NCBI GenBank assembly: GCA_963789215.1
Contig: CAWBJY010000005.1
Coordinates: 62,001 to 126,000 of the forward strand
DNA: 64,000 nt
Source of the DNA: Phormidesmis sp963789215
GTDB lineage: Bacteria; Cyanobacteriota; Cyanobacteriia; Phormidesmidales; Phormidesmidaceae
Direction: 5' to 3'
Shown: one piece after another, positions 25,823-34,391 of the stretch
Numbering within the stretch: position 1 is the first letter of the stretch
Layout of the letters: each line of letters opens with the position of its first letter
Position numbers and translations under genes: made by a program
Notes under the pieces: model-generated
Databases searched by the model: none
What the model saw: only the letters and a program-made list of their open reading frames with translations
Told to the model about the DNA's origin: nothing

Positions 25823-26878
25823 TCAGCCCTCGGGTGATGGCGATCGCGATAGTCCCATGAGGTTGCAGAGTTTGTAGACGATGCGTGCGCCGACGTTGCC
25901 GTCCCATTCGTCGGGGCCAACTTCGCACAGGTCGAAGCCAATGATTTCGCGGCGGTCTGCGACTTCTTTTAATAGGCAAAAGGCTTCGTCGAGATCTAAT
26001 CCGCCGGGGACGGGGGTGCCGGTGGTGGGGCAAAGTTTGGGGTCGAGGCCGTCGATGTCGAAGCTGATGTAGACGTGGGGTGGGAGATCGGCGACGATTT
26101 GACGACAGAGATCTAGCCAGGGGATACCTGCGTAGCGCGATCGCTTTAACGCTGTGTCGTGGTGCACCACAATTCTGCCGCTGCTAGCTTGGGCAAATTC
26201 GATTTCTTGATGGGAGACATCTCGAATGCCGACCTGGATGAGTTTGGAGATTTGGGGAAGGGCGATCGCGTTGCGCATAATCGACGCGTGAGAAAACTGA
26301 AAGCCCTGGTAAGCGTCTCGCAAGTCGCAGTGGGCATCTATATGGAGGATGCCGAAGTCGGAATACTTTTCAGATAGTGCCTGAAGTGCGCCGAGCGGAA
26401 CGCTGTGATCGCCGCCGAGGATGCCGATTTTTTTGCCGTCGTTAAGGGCTTGGCGCGTTTTTTCTAAGAGCCACTGGTTGAGGCGATCGCATTCATTGTT
26501 TACCTGGTTGAGGCTGACCTTCAGCGCTTGCGTGAGTGGGTTTCCCTGCTCTGTGGCAATGACTATTGCTTGGGCGAGCGATCGCAGTTCCTCGTTCTTT
26601 GGCTCAATCCAATCGGGAGCTGGCGGCATATAAATGCCCTGTTTCCAGCCGTTAGGGTTGTCGTAGTCGTAAAAGTCGAGCTGTGGTGAAGCGTCTAGAA
26701 CAGCCTGTGGGCCTTTTGCAGTGCCGCTATGAAAGGAGACCGTGACCTCCCAGGGAACGCCAAAGATGATGATGTCGGCGGTATCGTAATCAAAGGGGAA
26801 GCCGAAGATATTGCCGTTATCGAGTCCCACACCACCTGGATCAAAGGCTGCAATAATTTGTTGTTTGGTTTGCATCAT
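25823..26878 (-). CDS. Ureohydrolase (agmatinase/guanidine hydrolase family)
   Basis: The protein (351 aa from ATG 26876-26878) has the binuclear-metal motifs of the arginase/agmatinase fold: GGDHSVPLG, HIDAHCDLRDAY and SFDIDGLDP. The substrate could be agmatine, another guanidino compound, or guanidine itself. The N-terminal half (FGVPWEVTVSFHSGTAKGP, DFYDYDNPNGWKQGIY) and the GPDEWDGNVGARI near the C-terminus resemble, in my judgement, the cyanobacterial branch that includes the nickel-dependent guanidine hydrolase of Synechocystis. An upstream in-frame start at 26932 would overlap mutS2; MMQTKQQ fits better. It follows mutS2 on the same strand with 19 bases between. Confidence 0.88.
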   Translation of the reverse strand: MMQTKQQIIAAFDPGGVGLDNGNIFGFPFDYDTADIIIFGVPWEVTVSFHSGTAKGPQAVLDASPQLDFYDYDNPNGWKQGIYMPPAPDWIEPKNEELRSLAQAIVIATEQGNPLTQALKVSLNQVNNECDRLNQWLLEKTRQALNDGKKIGILGGDHSVPLGALQALSEKYSDFGILHIDAHCDLRDAYQGFQFSHASIMRNAIALPQISKLIQVGIRDVSHQEIEFAQASSGRIVVHHDTALKRSRYAGIPWLDLCRQIVADLPPHVYISFDIDGLDPKLCPTTGTPVPGGLDLDEAFCLLKEVADRREIIGFDLCEVGPDEWDGNVGARIVYKLCNLMGLSRSPSPEG

Positions 26879-26880
26879 CT

Positions 26881-26909
26881 GACTATATTTTCGCAGACTA
26901 TATTTTCGC
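26881..26909. repeat. 15-bp tandem duplication over the mutS2 stop codon
   Basis: GACTATATTTTCGC occurs at 26881-26894 and 26896-26909 with one base between. The right copy contains the mutS2 stop (26898-26900); the left copy repeats it in the short spacer before the ureohydrolase start. Confidence 0.92.
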
Positions 26910-29297
26910 GACCGTGACGCCTTTGCCGCCATCTACCTGTTCGGCCGCTTCGAAGCTTTGTACCTGTGGGTGCCGCTTTAAATATTCCTGAACGCCGTGG
27001 CGCAGTTTGCCTGTGCCGTGCCCATGAATAAACCATAGTGGCCCTCTGGCTCTGGCGATCGCATCTTCAATCACACTTTCTGCTTCCGATACTCGCATCC
27101 CACGCAGATCGACTGTATTGCTTTCAGTTTTTACCATGGGTGCGTCGGGAACTGGCGTAGCTGGCTGATAGGCCTGCTGAACTTTAGGGGGCTTCTCAAC
27201 GGGCTCTGCTTTCTCTCCTTTTAGCGATTCAATGTCGGTTAAATCTACCGTCATTTTCATAATGCCGAAGCGCACATGCACTTTGCCGTCGTCGTCGGCT
27301 TCTGCTAGTACGTCTGCTAGCTGACCGCCCAAGCTAGAGAGCCTGACTCTTTCGCCAACTTTGGGCAGATAGCCGCGTCCGGTAGATTTTACTTTTGCGG
27401 GATGCTTGCCGGTTGGCAGTCGCTTTCCTTCGATATCGTTTAGCGCTTCTGTGGCCTTTTGCGCGTCTTTTCCCGTTTTGCCCCCTTGCTGTAAGTCTCG
27501 AATCACTTTAGCCACTTCAGCGCGAGCGTGGAGCAGTGCCGTCTCTACGTCTTTCTCCTGCTGCCGCTTCATTTTTTGCTCTCTATCGCGCAGGCTCTGC
27601 GCCCTAGCTTCAACTTCTTTGTAAAACTTTTCAGCTTTGGCTACTAGCATTTCGGCTTCCTCGGCCCGTCGCTCTTGCCGCTGTCTCTGGGCTTCTAACC
27701 CCTCAATGACCTGGTTTACATCCTCATTTGCCCCGCCCATCTGATTCTTTGCTTGCTCAAGCACGGATTCTTTCATGCCTAATCGGCGGGCAATAGAAAG
27801 CGCATTTGAGCGGCCCGGAATGCCCCACAGCAGACGATAAGTGGGTGCGAGCTTGACGTCGTCAAATTCTACAGACGCGTTTTCGAAGCGGTCATCCTCA
27901 TATTTTAAGGACTTTAGTTCGCCATAGTGGGTGGTGGCTACGGTGAGGCGAGCGTGGTCTGCCAGGTGCTTTAGAAGGGCGATCGCTAAAGCACTGCCTT
28001 CAGAAGGATCGGTTCCGGCGCCTACTTCATCTAATAGCACCAACGTATTAGAACTCTCTTCTACTTTGTCGAGCTCGTCTAAGATTCGCCCAATGCGCTT
28101 CACATGCCCTGAGAACGTAGAGAGACTTTGTTCAATGGACTGTTCATCTCCGATGTCTGCGAGCACTGAGTCAAACCAGGGCAGCTCTACTGGCTCTTTA
28201 GCCGGAATAAACATGCCTACTTTTGCCATTAAAGAGGTGAGTCCTAGCGTTTTTAAGGACACCGTTTTCCCGCCGGTGTTTGGCCCTGTAATCGCGACCA
28301 CTCTTAGATTAGGGCGAATTACTAAGTCTGTTGGAACGACGGTGCTGCTCTGCTCTTTTTTCTGCTGCCACAGCAACAAAGGATGCTTTAGCTGGCGCAG
28401 CGTAATTTGCTCGCCTTCACCCACAAAGCGCGGCGCATTGCCTTCCATCCATAGCCCATAGCGAGCGCGAGCAGCGGCCAAATCTAGTTTTACAACGGTA
28501 ATGACTAAATGCTCTAGTTCTGGCAGCACTGCTGCAATTTGATAGGTGAGCTGCTGACGGATAGCTTCAGTTTCAACCTCTTCTTCTTTGCGCAGCGCTC
28601 GGCGCTTGTTGCCGTTGTCGATGATGCTGCGAGGCTCTACGTATAGCGTTGCGCCACTGGTTGAGACATCGTGGACAATCCCTGGCACGGCATCTTTTTG
28701 GGGCGCTTTTACCGGCAGTACGAAGCGGTCGTTCCTCTGTGTAATCAAGGTTTCTTGCAGCGCATTCCCCTGCCGCTGAATGATTCGCTGCAGCTTGGTG
28801 TAGATGCGATCGCGCACTACCTTTAGCTGCTGGCGAATGCCGCCGAGCTTATCGCTGGCTCTATCGGCTACTTTTCCCTGATCGTCAATGCAGCGATGAA
28901 TCTCCTGCTCTATTTCTGGAAAAGTCGTCAGATTTGCTACTAGGCTTTGTAGTACCGGCAGATCGTCTTGTGCATCAATTTGTCTTCTTAGCCGCCGGGT
29001 GCCTGCTAGCGTCGTCGCAATATCTAGCAGTTCTTCACCCGATAGAATGCCTTGAACCTGCGCTCGTTCTAGCGCTAGGCCGATATCTCGAATGCCGCCA
29101 AACTGAAGGCCGCCAATCGTAAATTCTAGCTGCGTTGCCTCAATGGTTTGAGACAGTAGCGCTTCGCTGTCGGCGCGCTGGGTCGGGATCGGTAGCCTTT
29201 GAGCTGCCACTGTGCCGATGTTGGTAGCAGTAAAAGTAGCTAGATGGCGGCATAGCCGGGGCCATTCTAGGAGGTCGAGGGTTTCAGCTTGAATCAA
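26898..29297 (-). CDS. mutS2: MutS2 family ATPase/endonuclease
   Basis: The 799-residue protein has the MutS2 layout: N-terminal lever/core helices, an ABC-type ATPase with Walker A GPNTGGKT (near residue 335) and LVLLDEVGAGTDPSEG, a long charged coiled coil (about 520-620), a KOW-like segment (PKVGERVRLSSLGGQ), and a C-terminal Smr nuclease domain (LRGMRVSEAESVIEDAI, WFIHGHGTGKLRHGVQEYL). It lacks the mismatch-binding domain of MutS. Reported roles are suppression of homologous recombination and splitting of collided ribosomes. It is leftward and probably co-transcribed with the ureohydrolase. Confidence 0.96.
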   Translation of the reverse strand: MIQAETLDLLEWPRLCRHLATFTATNIGTVAAQRLPIPTQRADSEALLSQTIEATQLEFTIGGLQFGGIRDIGLALERAQVQGILSGEELLDIATTLAGTRRLRRQIDAQDDLPVLQSLVANLTTFPEIEQEIHRCIDDQGKVADRASDKLGGIRQQLKVVRDRIYTKLQRIIQRQGNALQETLITQRNDRFVLPVKAPQKDAVPGIVHDVSTSGATLYVEPRSIIDNGNKRRALRKEEEVETEAIRQQLTYQIAAVLPELEHLVITVVKLDLAAARARYGLWMEGNAPRFVGEGEQITLRQLKHPLLLWQQKKEQSSTVVPTDLVIRPNLRVVAITGPNTGGKTVSLKTLGLTSLMAKVGMFIPAKEPVELPWFDSVLADIGDEQSIEQSLSTFSGHVKRIGRILDELDKVEESSNTLVLLDEVGAGTDPSEGSALAIALLKHLADHARLTVATTHYGELKSLKYEDDRFENASVEFDDVKLAPTYRLLWGIPGRSNALSIARRLGMKESVLEQAKNQMGGANEDVNQVIEGLEAQRQRQERRAEEAEMLVAKAEKFYKEVEARAQSLRDREQKMKRQQEKDVETALLHARAEVAKVIRDLQQGGKTGKDAQKATEALNDIEGKRLPTGKHPAKVKSTGRGYLPKVGERVRLSSLGGQLADVLAEADDDGKVHVRFGIMKMTVDLTDIESLKGEKAEPVEKPPKVQQAYQPATPVPDAPMVKTESNTVDLRGMRVSEAESVIEDAIARARGPLWFIHGHGTGKLRHGVQEYLKRHPQVQSFEAAEQVDGGKGVTVAKI

Positions 29298-29437
29298 AGG
29301 TCGGTGAGCTATCAGGGGTGAGTACAGGTAAGCAAAGAATTCCTTCTATTATAAGGAAGCAGGACGCGCCACGAGGCCGCAAGAACCGTACCTGAGCTGA
29401 GATAAGTTCTGAAATAAGCCTTGAGGAGGATAAAGCT

Positions 29438-30658
29438 ACGCTGCCTTCACCGTTACTCATTCATCAATATACCGGCGATTCTCTAGTGCCAAAGCAGCTA
29501 GCGATTAAGCCAAAGCAGCTGTCGATGGCCGAGCAGGCGATCGCACTTTTTCAAGCTGCCGTGGGCAAAACCCAGGGCGAGCTAGACCATCAGCTTCAAG
29601 TTTCAGAAGGTGAGGATACGGACTATCGGGTGAAGCGCGGGCTAGCTCATATTTTGCGCAATAGCTTTAGTACGTTTGAGATTGTGAGTCCGTTAGAGCC
29701 GGGCGATTTGCGCGATCGCATTTTTACCTTGGCCGCGACCCAAACGCCGAGCCCAGCCGCCGCCAAACAGCACCTTTCTACCCTAGCGAATGAACTCACC
29801 CAGGAACTCGATCGCGCCGTAGAGCCAATCCATATTCAGCAAGGACTCTACGCCGATCTTAAAGAAAATCGCATTCTGACGACCTTCAACGCCCCTACGC
29901 CAGAAGCTTTGCTGCATCGGTACAACCTATCTCAAGTACAGGGCATTTTTTACAAAGCGAGCCACGTCACGCTAAACCTGCATCGCAACGATCCGGGTGA
30001 GTACAAACTGATGTTTAAGTATCTTAAGCTGTTTCGCCTGATGACTTATATAGAGGGCGAAGCCGATCAGGGTTTTACAATTACTATCGACGGCCCGGCT
30101 AGCTTGTTTAAAGCCAGCACCCGCTACGGCGTTGATATTGCCAAGCTCATTCCCGCTATCCTTCACGTTACCCGGTGGCAGCTTACGGCTAAGCTGCAGT
30201 GGAAAAACCCTTATACTCAAGCCTCTCAGGAGAAAAGTTTTAGCCTAACGGATGGCTGCGACTTGGTGAGCCACTATCCGCCGGGTAAACCTTACGACAG
30301 CATGTTAGAGCAAGCTTTTGCTGAAAAATGGGAGAAGACTAAAACCGCGTGGCAGCTAGAGCGCGAGGTTGATCTCATTCCGATTCCGGGTAGCGTGATG
30401 ATTCCAGACTTTCGGCTAGTACATCCGGACGGACGAGTGAATCTGCTAGAGATTGTGGGCTATTGGCGGCCTGAGTATCTGCGAAAAAAATTCTACCAGG
30501 CGCGTCAGGCTGACAACAAAAATTTGATCTTGGCAATTTCGGAGCGGCTAAATCTAGAGAAGGCAGGGGTTGACACTCGCAATACACCAGCAAAAATTGT
30601 TTGGTTTAAAGATAAATTGCAGCCAAAGGCTGTTCTGGAGGCTCTAGAAGCGGACTAG
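29438..30658 (+). CDS. DUF790 (Bax1-like) nuclease family protein, apparent ACG start
   Basis: The only standard start is GTG 29486 (390 aa). However, the reading frame is open upstream from the stop at 29393 and encodes TLPSPLLIHQYTGDSLVPKQL, where the family normally starts MLPS/TxLL. GAGGAGG at 29423-29429 lies eight to nine bases before codon ACG at 29438, the right spacing, so translation probably begins there or at CTG 29441 (about 406 aa). The C-terminus has a PD-(D/E)xK-like site, PDFRLVHPDGRVNLLEIVGYW. Archaeal Bax1 is a nuclease partner of the XPB helicase; no helicase gene is adjacent here. It is divergent from mutS2. Confidence 0.82.
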   Translation, partial: TLPSPLLIHQYTGDSLVPKQLAIKPKQLSMAEQAIALFQAAVGKTQGELDHQLQVSEGEDTDYRVKRGLAHILRNSFSTFEIVSPLEPGDLRDRIFTLAATQTPSPAAAKQHLSTLANELTQELDRAVEPIHIQQGLYADLKENRILTTFNAPTPEALLHRYNLSQVQGIFYKASHVTLNLHRNDPGEYKLMFKYLKLFRLMTYIEGEADQGFTITIDGPASLFKASTRYGVDIAKLIPAILHVTRWQLTAKLQWKNPYTQASQEKSFSLTDGCDLVSHYPPGKPYDSMLEQAFAEKWEKTKTAWQLEREVDLIPIPGSVMIPDFRLVHPDGRVNLLEIVGYWRPEYLRKKFYQARQADNKNLILAISERLNLEKAGVDTRNTPAKIVWFKDKLQPKAVLEALEAD

Positions 30659-30769
30659 GAGGGAATGCTTGTTTTATAAGATCCCACCCCCCTATTTTGA
30701 TATAGATTCTTTGCGCGATTTGAGGACGTACGCCCAGCGTCGAATCGATCGCCGAATCTCTGAGAAACT

Positions 30770-31156
30770 ATGAGTTCAGTACTTGTCGTAGACGATAGCC
30801 CGATGCTCCGCGAGATGATCTCTGGCCTGCTGAATAAGACAGGTCTGTCGATTTCGGTTGCTAAAGATGGCCGAGAAGCTATGGAAAAGATTGTTGCCCA
30901 ACCGCCGGATTTGGTGGTGCTAGATGTGGTGATGCCTAATATGAATGGCTATGAGCTGTGCCGCTGGGTGAAGAATAATCCGGGTACGGAACATGTGCTG
31001 GTGATCTTATGCTCTTCTAAGAGTGAAGAATTTGATCGCTATTGGGGAATAAAGCAGGGGGCCGATGCCTATGTTATTAAGCCTTTTCGTCCTGGTGAGC
31101 TGGTCAGTACGGTGAAAACGCTGTTATCGAGTCAGTGTGCTAAACGCCCAAGCTAG
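30770..31156 (+). CDS. Single-domain response regulator
   Basis: The 128-residue protein is a lone receiver domain: acidic pair in VLVVDDSPM, phospho-acceptor Asp in LVVLDVVMPNMNG, the Ser of LCSSKS at the switch position, and the lysine in YVIKPFRP. It resembles the CheY/PilH-like regulators common in cyanobacterial motility or adaptation systems. There is no output domain and no cognate kinase beside it. Confidence 0.93.
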   Translation: MSSVLVVDDSPMLREMISGLLNKTGLSISVAKDGREAMEKIVAQPPDLVVLDVVMPNMNGYELCRWVKNNPGTEHVLVILCSSKSEEFDRYWGIKQGADAYVIKPFRPGELVSTVKTLLSSQCAKRPS

Positions 31157-31238
31157 TTATTTATAATCACCGAATTGCTTAAGATAGAGTCCATGGCCTT
31201 GTAGGCTGTGGGCTTAATTTTTGGGGCTAAAGGTCACT

Positions 31239-32222
31239 ATGCCAACTAAGCGAGCTACGCTGCCGCCTGGATTGATTGTGCGTACGGGTAAGTTTGTGTG
31301 GAATACGATGTGGCATACCATGATGTCGCAGATGGCACCGCGCGATAAGGCTGGGGCGTATGTGAGGCCGCAAAGTGCTTTTCGCAATCGGGATGTGAGC
31401 GCCGAAGCTGGCCGCTATTTTTTGATTGTGGGAATGAGCTGCCCTTGGGCGCATCGAACGCTGGTGACTCGGGTGCTAAAGGGTTTGGAGGAGGCGATCG
31501 CCATTATCACGGTATATCCTTCAACCAACGAGGGTAGGTGGCTGTTCGATCCCGATCAGAATTTGCCGTTTGACGTCTGCCGTTCGCTGCCTGAGTTCTA
31601 TAGCCAGTGCGAGCAGGGCTATTCGGGGCGAGCTACGGTGCCTGTGCTTTGGGATAGTAAGACAGGACAGATTGTAAATAACGAAAGCGCTGAGATTATT
31701 GAGATTTTGAATGAGGGCTTCGATGAGGTGGCCTCTGGGCCAGATCTTTACCCAGAAGCGCTGCGGGAAAAGATTGATGCGCTTAACGAAAGGATTTATA
31801 GCACGGTCAATAACGGCGTCTACCGCTGTGGCTTTGCGCAGACTCAAGAAGCTTACAATCAGGCGGTTACAGCGCTGTTCGATACGCTCGATGATGTTGA
31901 TGAAAAGCTGGCTAGCCAGCGGTACTTGTGTGGAGAACGGCTAACGCTGGCGGACGTGCGTTTGTTTACGACGCTGATTCGCTTTGACGTGGCTTATCAC
32001 GGAATATTTAAGTGCGATCGCAACCGCATTGCCGATTATCCCAACCTTAGCGGCTACCTGCGCGAAATTTATCAGATGCCGGGTATTGCCCAAACCTGTG
32101 ATATTGACGCGGTTAAACGGGACTATTACGGCAACCTGTTTCCCATTAATCCGGGCGGAATTATTCCGGTTGGCCCTGGCTTCTCTCGGTTGAAAGCACC
32201 CCACAACCGGGAGAAGCTGTAA
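31239..32222 (+). CDS. Xi-class glutathione S-transferase (glutathionyl-hydroquinone reductase)
   Basis: The protein (327 aa from ATG 31239) has the active-site cysteine motif GMSCPWAHRT and the C-terminal helical signature RYLCGERLTLADVRLFTTLIRFD with FKCDRNRIADYPNL. It ends in a PINPGGIIPVGPG tail as in YqjG/ECM4. These enzymes reduce glutathionyl-hydroquinones. An in-frame upstream codon at 31221 would add six residues, but AAAGG just before ATG 31239 favours the shorter form. The gene converges on the FIST gene with 12 bases between stops. Confidence 0.93.
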   Translation: MPTKRATLPPGLIVRTGKFVWNTMWHTMMSQMAPRDKAGAYVRPQSAFRNRDVSAEAGRYFLIVGMSCPWAHRTLVTRVLKGLEEAIAIITVYPSTNEGRWLFDPDQNLPFDVCRSLPEFYSQCEQGYSGRATVPVLWDSKTGQIVNNESAEIIEILNEGFDEVASGPDLYPEALREKIDALNERIYSTVNNGVYRCGFAQTQEAYNQAVTALFDTLDDVDEKLASQRYLCGERLTLADVRLFTTLIRFDVAYHGIFKCDRNRIADYPNLSGYLREIYQMPGIAQTCDIDAVKRDYYGNLFPINPGGIIPVGPGFSRLKAPHNREKL

Positions 32223-32234
32223 GGCCCAGTGAGG

Positions 32235-33485
32235 CTATGGCAAAGGTTCGCAGCAGATGCCGAACACTGACGTGAACCCGTGTAAAAAGGTTGTGGTTCC
32301 GACCGGGCCAATCTCGCCGCTGCAAAAGAACCCGCCAATCGGCAGCGGGCCTAGATAGCGCTCGAATAGGTCGGAGTCGAAATTGGGTTCGTCGTAAAGG
32401 GCTTCTCCTCGCCCGGTGCAGGAAAATAGTAAAGCTCCAACGGGAGATACTTTTTGATGGTTGCCGTCTAGATTGCCTTCTAGTTGCTCTACCCGGTAGC
32501 GCCGTAGCATATTCTCTAGATCTTCAGCAGAGGTTTGGGCGTCTCTCATATGGAACTGGATGCGCATACCGGGGCGAATTTTATCGGCAACTGCGATCGC
32601 GCCGTTCCTCGGATCTACGCCCACCAAGGTTCGAATTAAGAAATCGCCCCGCTTTAGGCGCGGCTTAAATCCGCTTTGGGCCACCCCGATAAACAGCGCA
32701 TTTTGAGCTAGCTCACGCTCTTCTTCTTCCATTCCTTGAAAAATATTTTGCAATACCTCTAGCGGCGTTTGCGCGAGGGCTGCTGCTTCATCGTTTTCTG
32801 CTGCTAGCTGAAGCATCACATTGCCTTCGCCTTTGCTCACCCGATATAGATCGCCAATAGGCCGACAGCCCTGGGCAACGATGGCCTCGATCACGATTTT
32901 GCCGGAAAGCGCGACGCCAACAATTCCGTCGCGATAAAGCTCTGCGCCGCAAAACAATCCGCTCTGACGACTGGCGCTTTCCACGCCTGCAAGGCCGCCG
33001 ACTTTGACCGAATTAGGGTAGGTAAAATCTAGTCCCTGCAACAGCTCGCTTGTGCCCGAAGAGAAGGGATCTGCGATCGCAATAAAACTTGGATTGCTCT
33101 CGGGGGGAACGCCTAGCAGCTTACTCCAGCGCTCGGGCGGACTATCTAAATCAGGTAGATTAGACTCGGTTAGATGGAAGGGCTTGATCTCTACATCGGG
33201 TAAAAAGGCTAGCGTGAGGCTAAGCGCTGCACCTCTTTCGACCTCTTCGGGAAAGCCATCGTCCATACCGATGACGCCGCTACCGCTACAGCCAATGATA
33301 TGAGTATCGGGCAGCTGCGCTTGAAGCAGCGGTGCAAGCCTAGAGTATTCGCTGGCGAAGGCAAGCGAGATAAACACTAGCGCTAGATCAGGCTTTTCTC
33401 CTAACTGCGCCTTAGCGGCTGTTGCGACATCTTTCACCGCAGTTTCTAACGAGACATGGGTGGAAATTGCGCTGGCCCACTTCAT
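32235..33485 (-). CDS. FIST domain sensory protein
   Basis: The 416-residue protein matches the FIST N and C pair: an N-terminal region with PDLALVFISLAFA and THIIGCSGSGVIGM, then VVGVALSGKIVIEAIVAQGCRPIG-like and GALLFSCTGRG, ending PLPIGGFFCSGEIGPVG...FLHGFTSVFGI. FIST is a ligand-binding sensory module, thought to bind amino acids or similar small molecules. No kinase or cyclase domain is attached, so it would act through a partner. No signal peptide is seen, so it is cytoplasmic. Confidence 0.92.
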   Translation of the reverse strand: MKWASAISTHVSLETAVKDVATAAKAQLGEKPDLALVFISLAFASEYSRLAPLLQAQLPDTHIIGCSGSGVIGMDDGFPEEVERGAALSLTLAFLPDVEIKPFHLTESNLPDLDSPPERWSKLLGVPPESNPSFIAIADPFSSGTSELLQGLDFTYPNSVKVGGLAGVESASRQSGLFCGAELYRDGIVGVALSGKIVIEAIVAQGCRPIGDLYRVSKGEGNVMLQLAAENDEAAALAQTPLEVLQNIFQGMEEEERELAQNALFIGVAQSGFKPRLKRGDFLIRTLVGVDPRNGAIAVADKIRPGMRIQFHMRDAQTSAEDLENMLRRYRVEQLEGNLDGNHQKVSPVGALLFSCTGRGEALYDEPNFDSDLFERYLGPLPIGGFFCSGEIGPVGTTTFLHGFTSVFGICCEPLP

Positions 33486-33921
33486 ATTTGCCGATTCCTT
33501 AAGATAATTCTACGGATAGAGGTTTTTACAGAATTTGCCTGAGATACTTAAGGAAGGCATTCAACTGCTTAGGCTCTGTCTAGGTTTTATGGCTTAGACT
33601 GTACAAAAGTAATGCTTCATTCTATGGCGGCATTGCCTTTGTCTTCTATTGCCTTTATCCTTTACGGTCTAGCGGTTAGGCTACTGGCTAGAGTAACTGT
33701 CAGCGCCATTTTGGCACGACTCTTCACTATGCTAGCTTTTACTATGCTAAATCGGCCTTTACGTTTTCCCAATCGGCTCTTAAAATTGATGAGCCATCGA
33801 GATTGACAAGGGGCGTAGCCGGGCGGATAACTGCCATATATGATACGGCAGTTTGGTTGACAAACCATATAGAATAGAGAAGTCATCATATCTCGTTAAT
33901 ACATACTCAACACGGTTTGCC
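33486..33921. other. Intergenic region upstream of CP12
   Basis: These 436 bases hold the divergent promoters of the FIST and CP12 genes. A hydrophobic plus-strand frame at 33612-33806 has no family resemblance or ribosome site. Around 33851-33867 an imperfect palindrome (GTTTGGTTGACAAAC) lies 55-70 bases before the CP12 ATG and could be an operator. Otherwise I see nothing. Confidence 0.4.
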
Positions 33922-34146
33922 ATGAGCGATATTCAAGAAAAAATTAAGGCCGAAACTGAAGCAGCTCGCGAAGCTTGCGCGGCTGACGGCAGCAATTCTG
34001 ATAGCTGTGCATCTGCTTGGGATGCGGTTGAAGAGCTTCAGGCCGAAGCCTCTCATCAGCGTGAAGTGAAGCCTAAGAAGTCTTCTTTTGACCAGTACTG
34101 CGACGAGAATCCTGAAGCGGATGAGTGTCGAGTTTACGATAATTAG
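33922..34146 (+). CDS. cp12: Calvin-cycle regulatory protein CP12
   Basis: CP12 is a small disordered protein that bridges GAPDH and phosphoribulokinase into an inactive complex when oxidised in the dark. The 74-residue protein from ATG 33922 has both redox cysteine pairs: Cys19/Cys29 in REACAADGSNSDSCASAWDA and Cys60/Cys69 in QYCDENPEADECRVYDN. It is therefore a full-length, two-disulfide form. An in-frame TTG at 33853 would add 23 residues absent from the family and is rejected. It is monocistronic and closed by a terminator. Confidence 0.97.
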   Translation: MSDIQEKIKAETEAAREACAADGSNSDSCASAWDAVEELQAEASHQREVKPKKSSFDQYCDENPEADECRVYDN

Positions 34147-34215
34147 AGACTGAACGATAAAGGCTGAACGATTAGACTGAACAACTAAAATTGTTCGATC
34201 AGCATAGACAAAACT

Positions 34216-34258
34216 ATGGGTAGGAAATGCCGGCTTGGCAGTCTTTTCTACCCATTTT
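34216..34258 (+). terminator. Rho-independent terminator after CP12
   Basis: ATGGGTAG (34216-34223) pairs with CTACCCAT (34248-34255), an inner TGCC/GGCA stem extends the hairpin, and a short T-run follows. Between it and the CP12 stop are degenerate repeats of GACTGAACGATAAA. Confidence 0.82.
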
Positions 34259-34391
34259 GCTATCTTGTTTTACCTGTAGATACTCGGTGGATATTCGGTT
34301 GGCGTCATTCGATCAGCGTCACTTCGCGCAGCAGGTGATACATTAGTGACTGCTCATTTACCCCAATTGCTTATTTAGCTCTGGTTGATAC

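Noticed and set aside
33612..33806. Small hydrophobic protein upstream of CP12
   Set aside because: No ribosome site or family resemblance; the hydrophobic stretch reflects local base composition.
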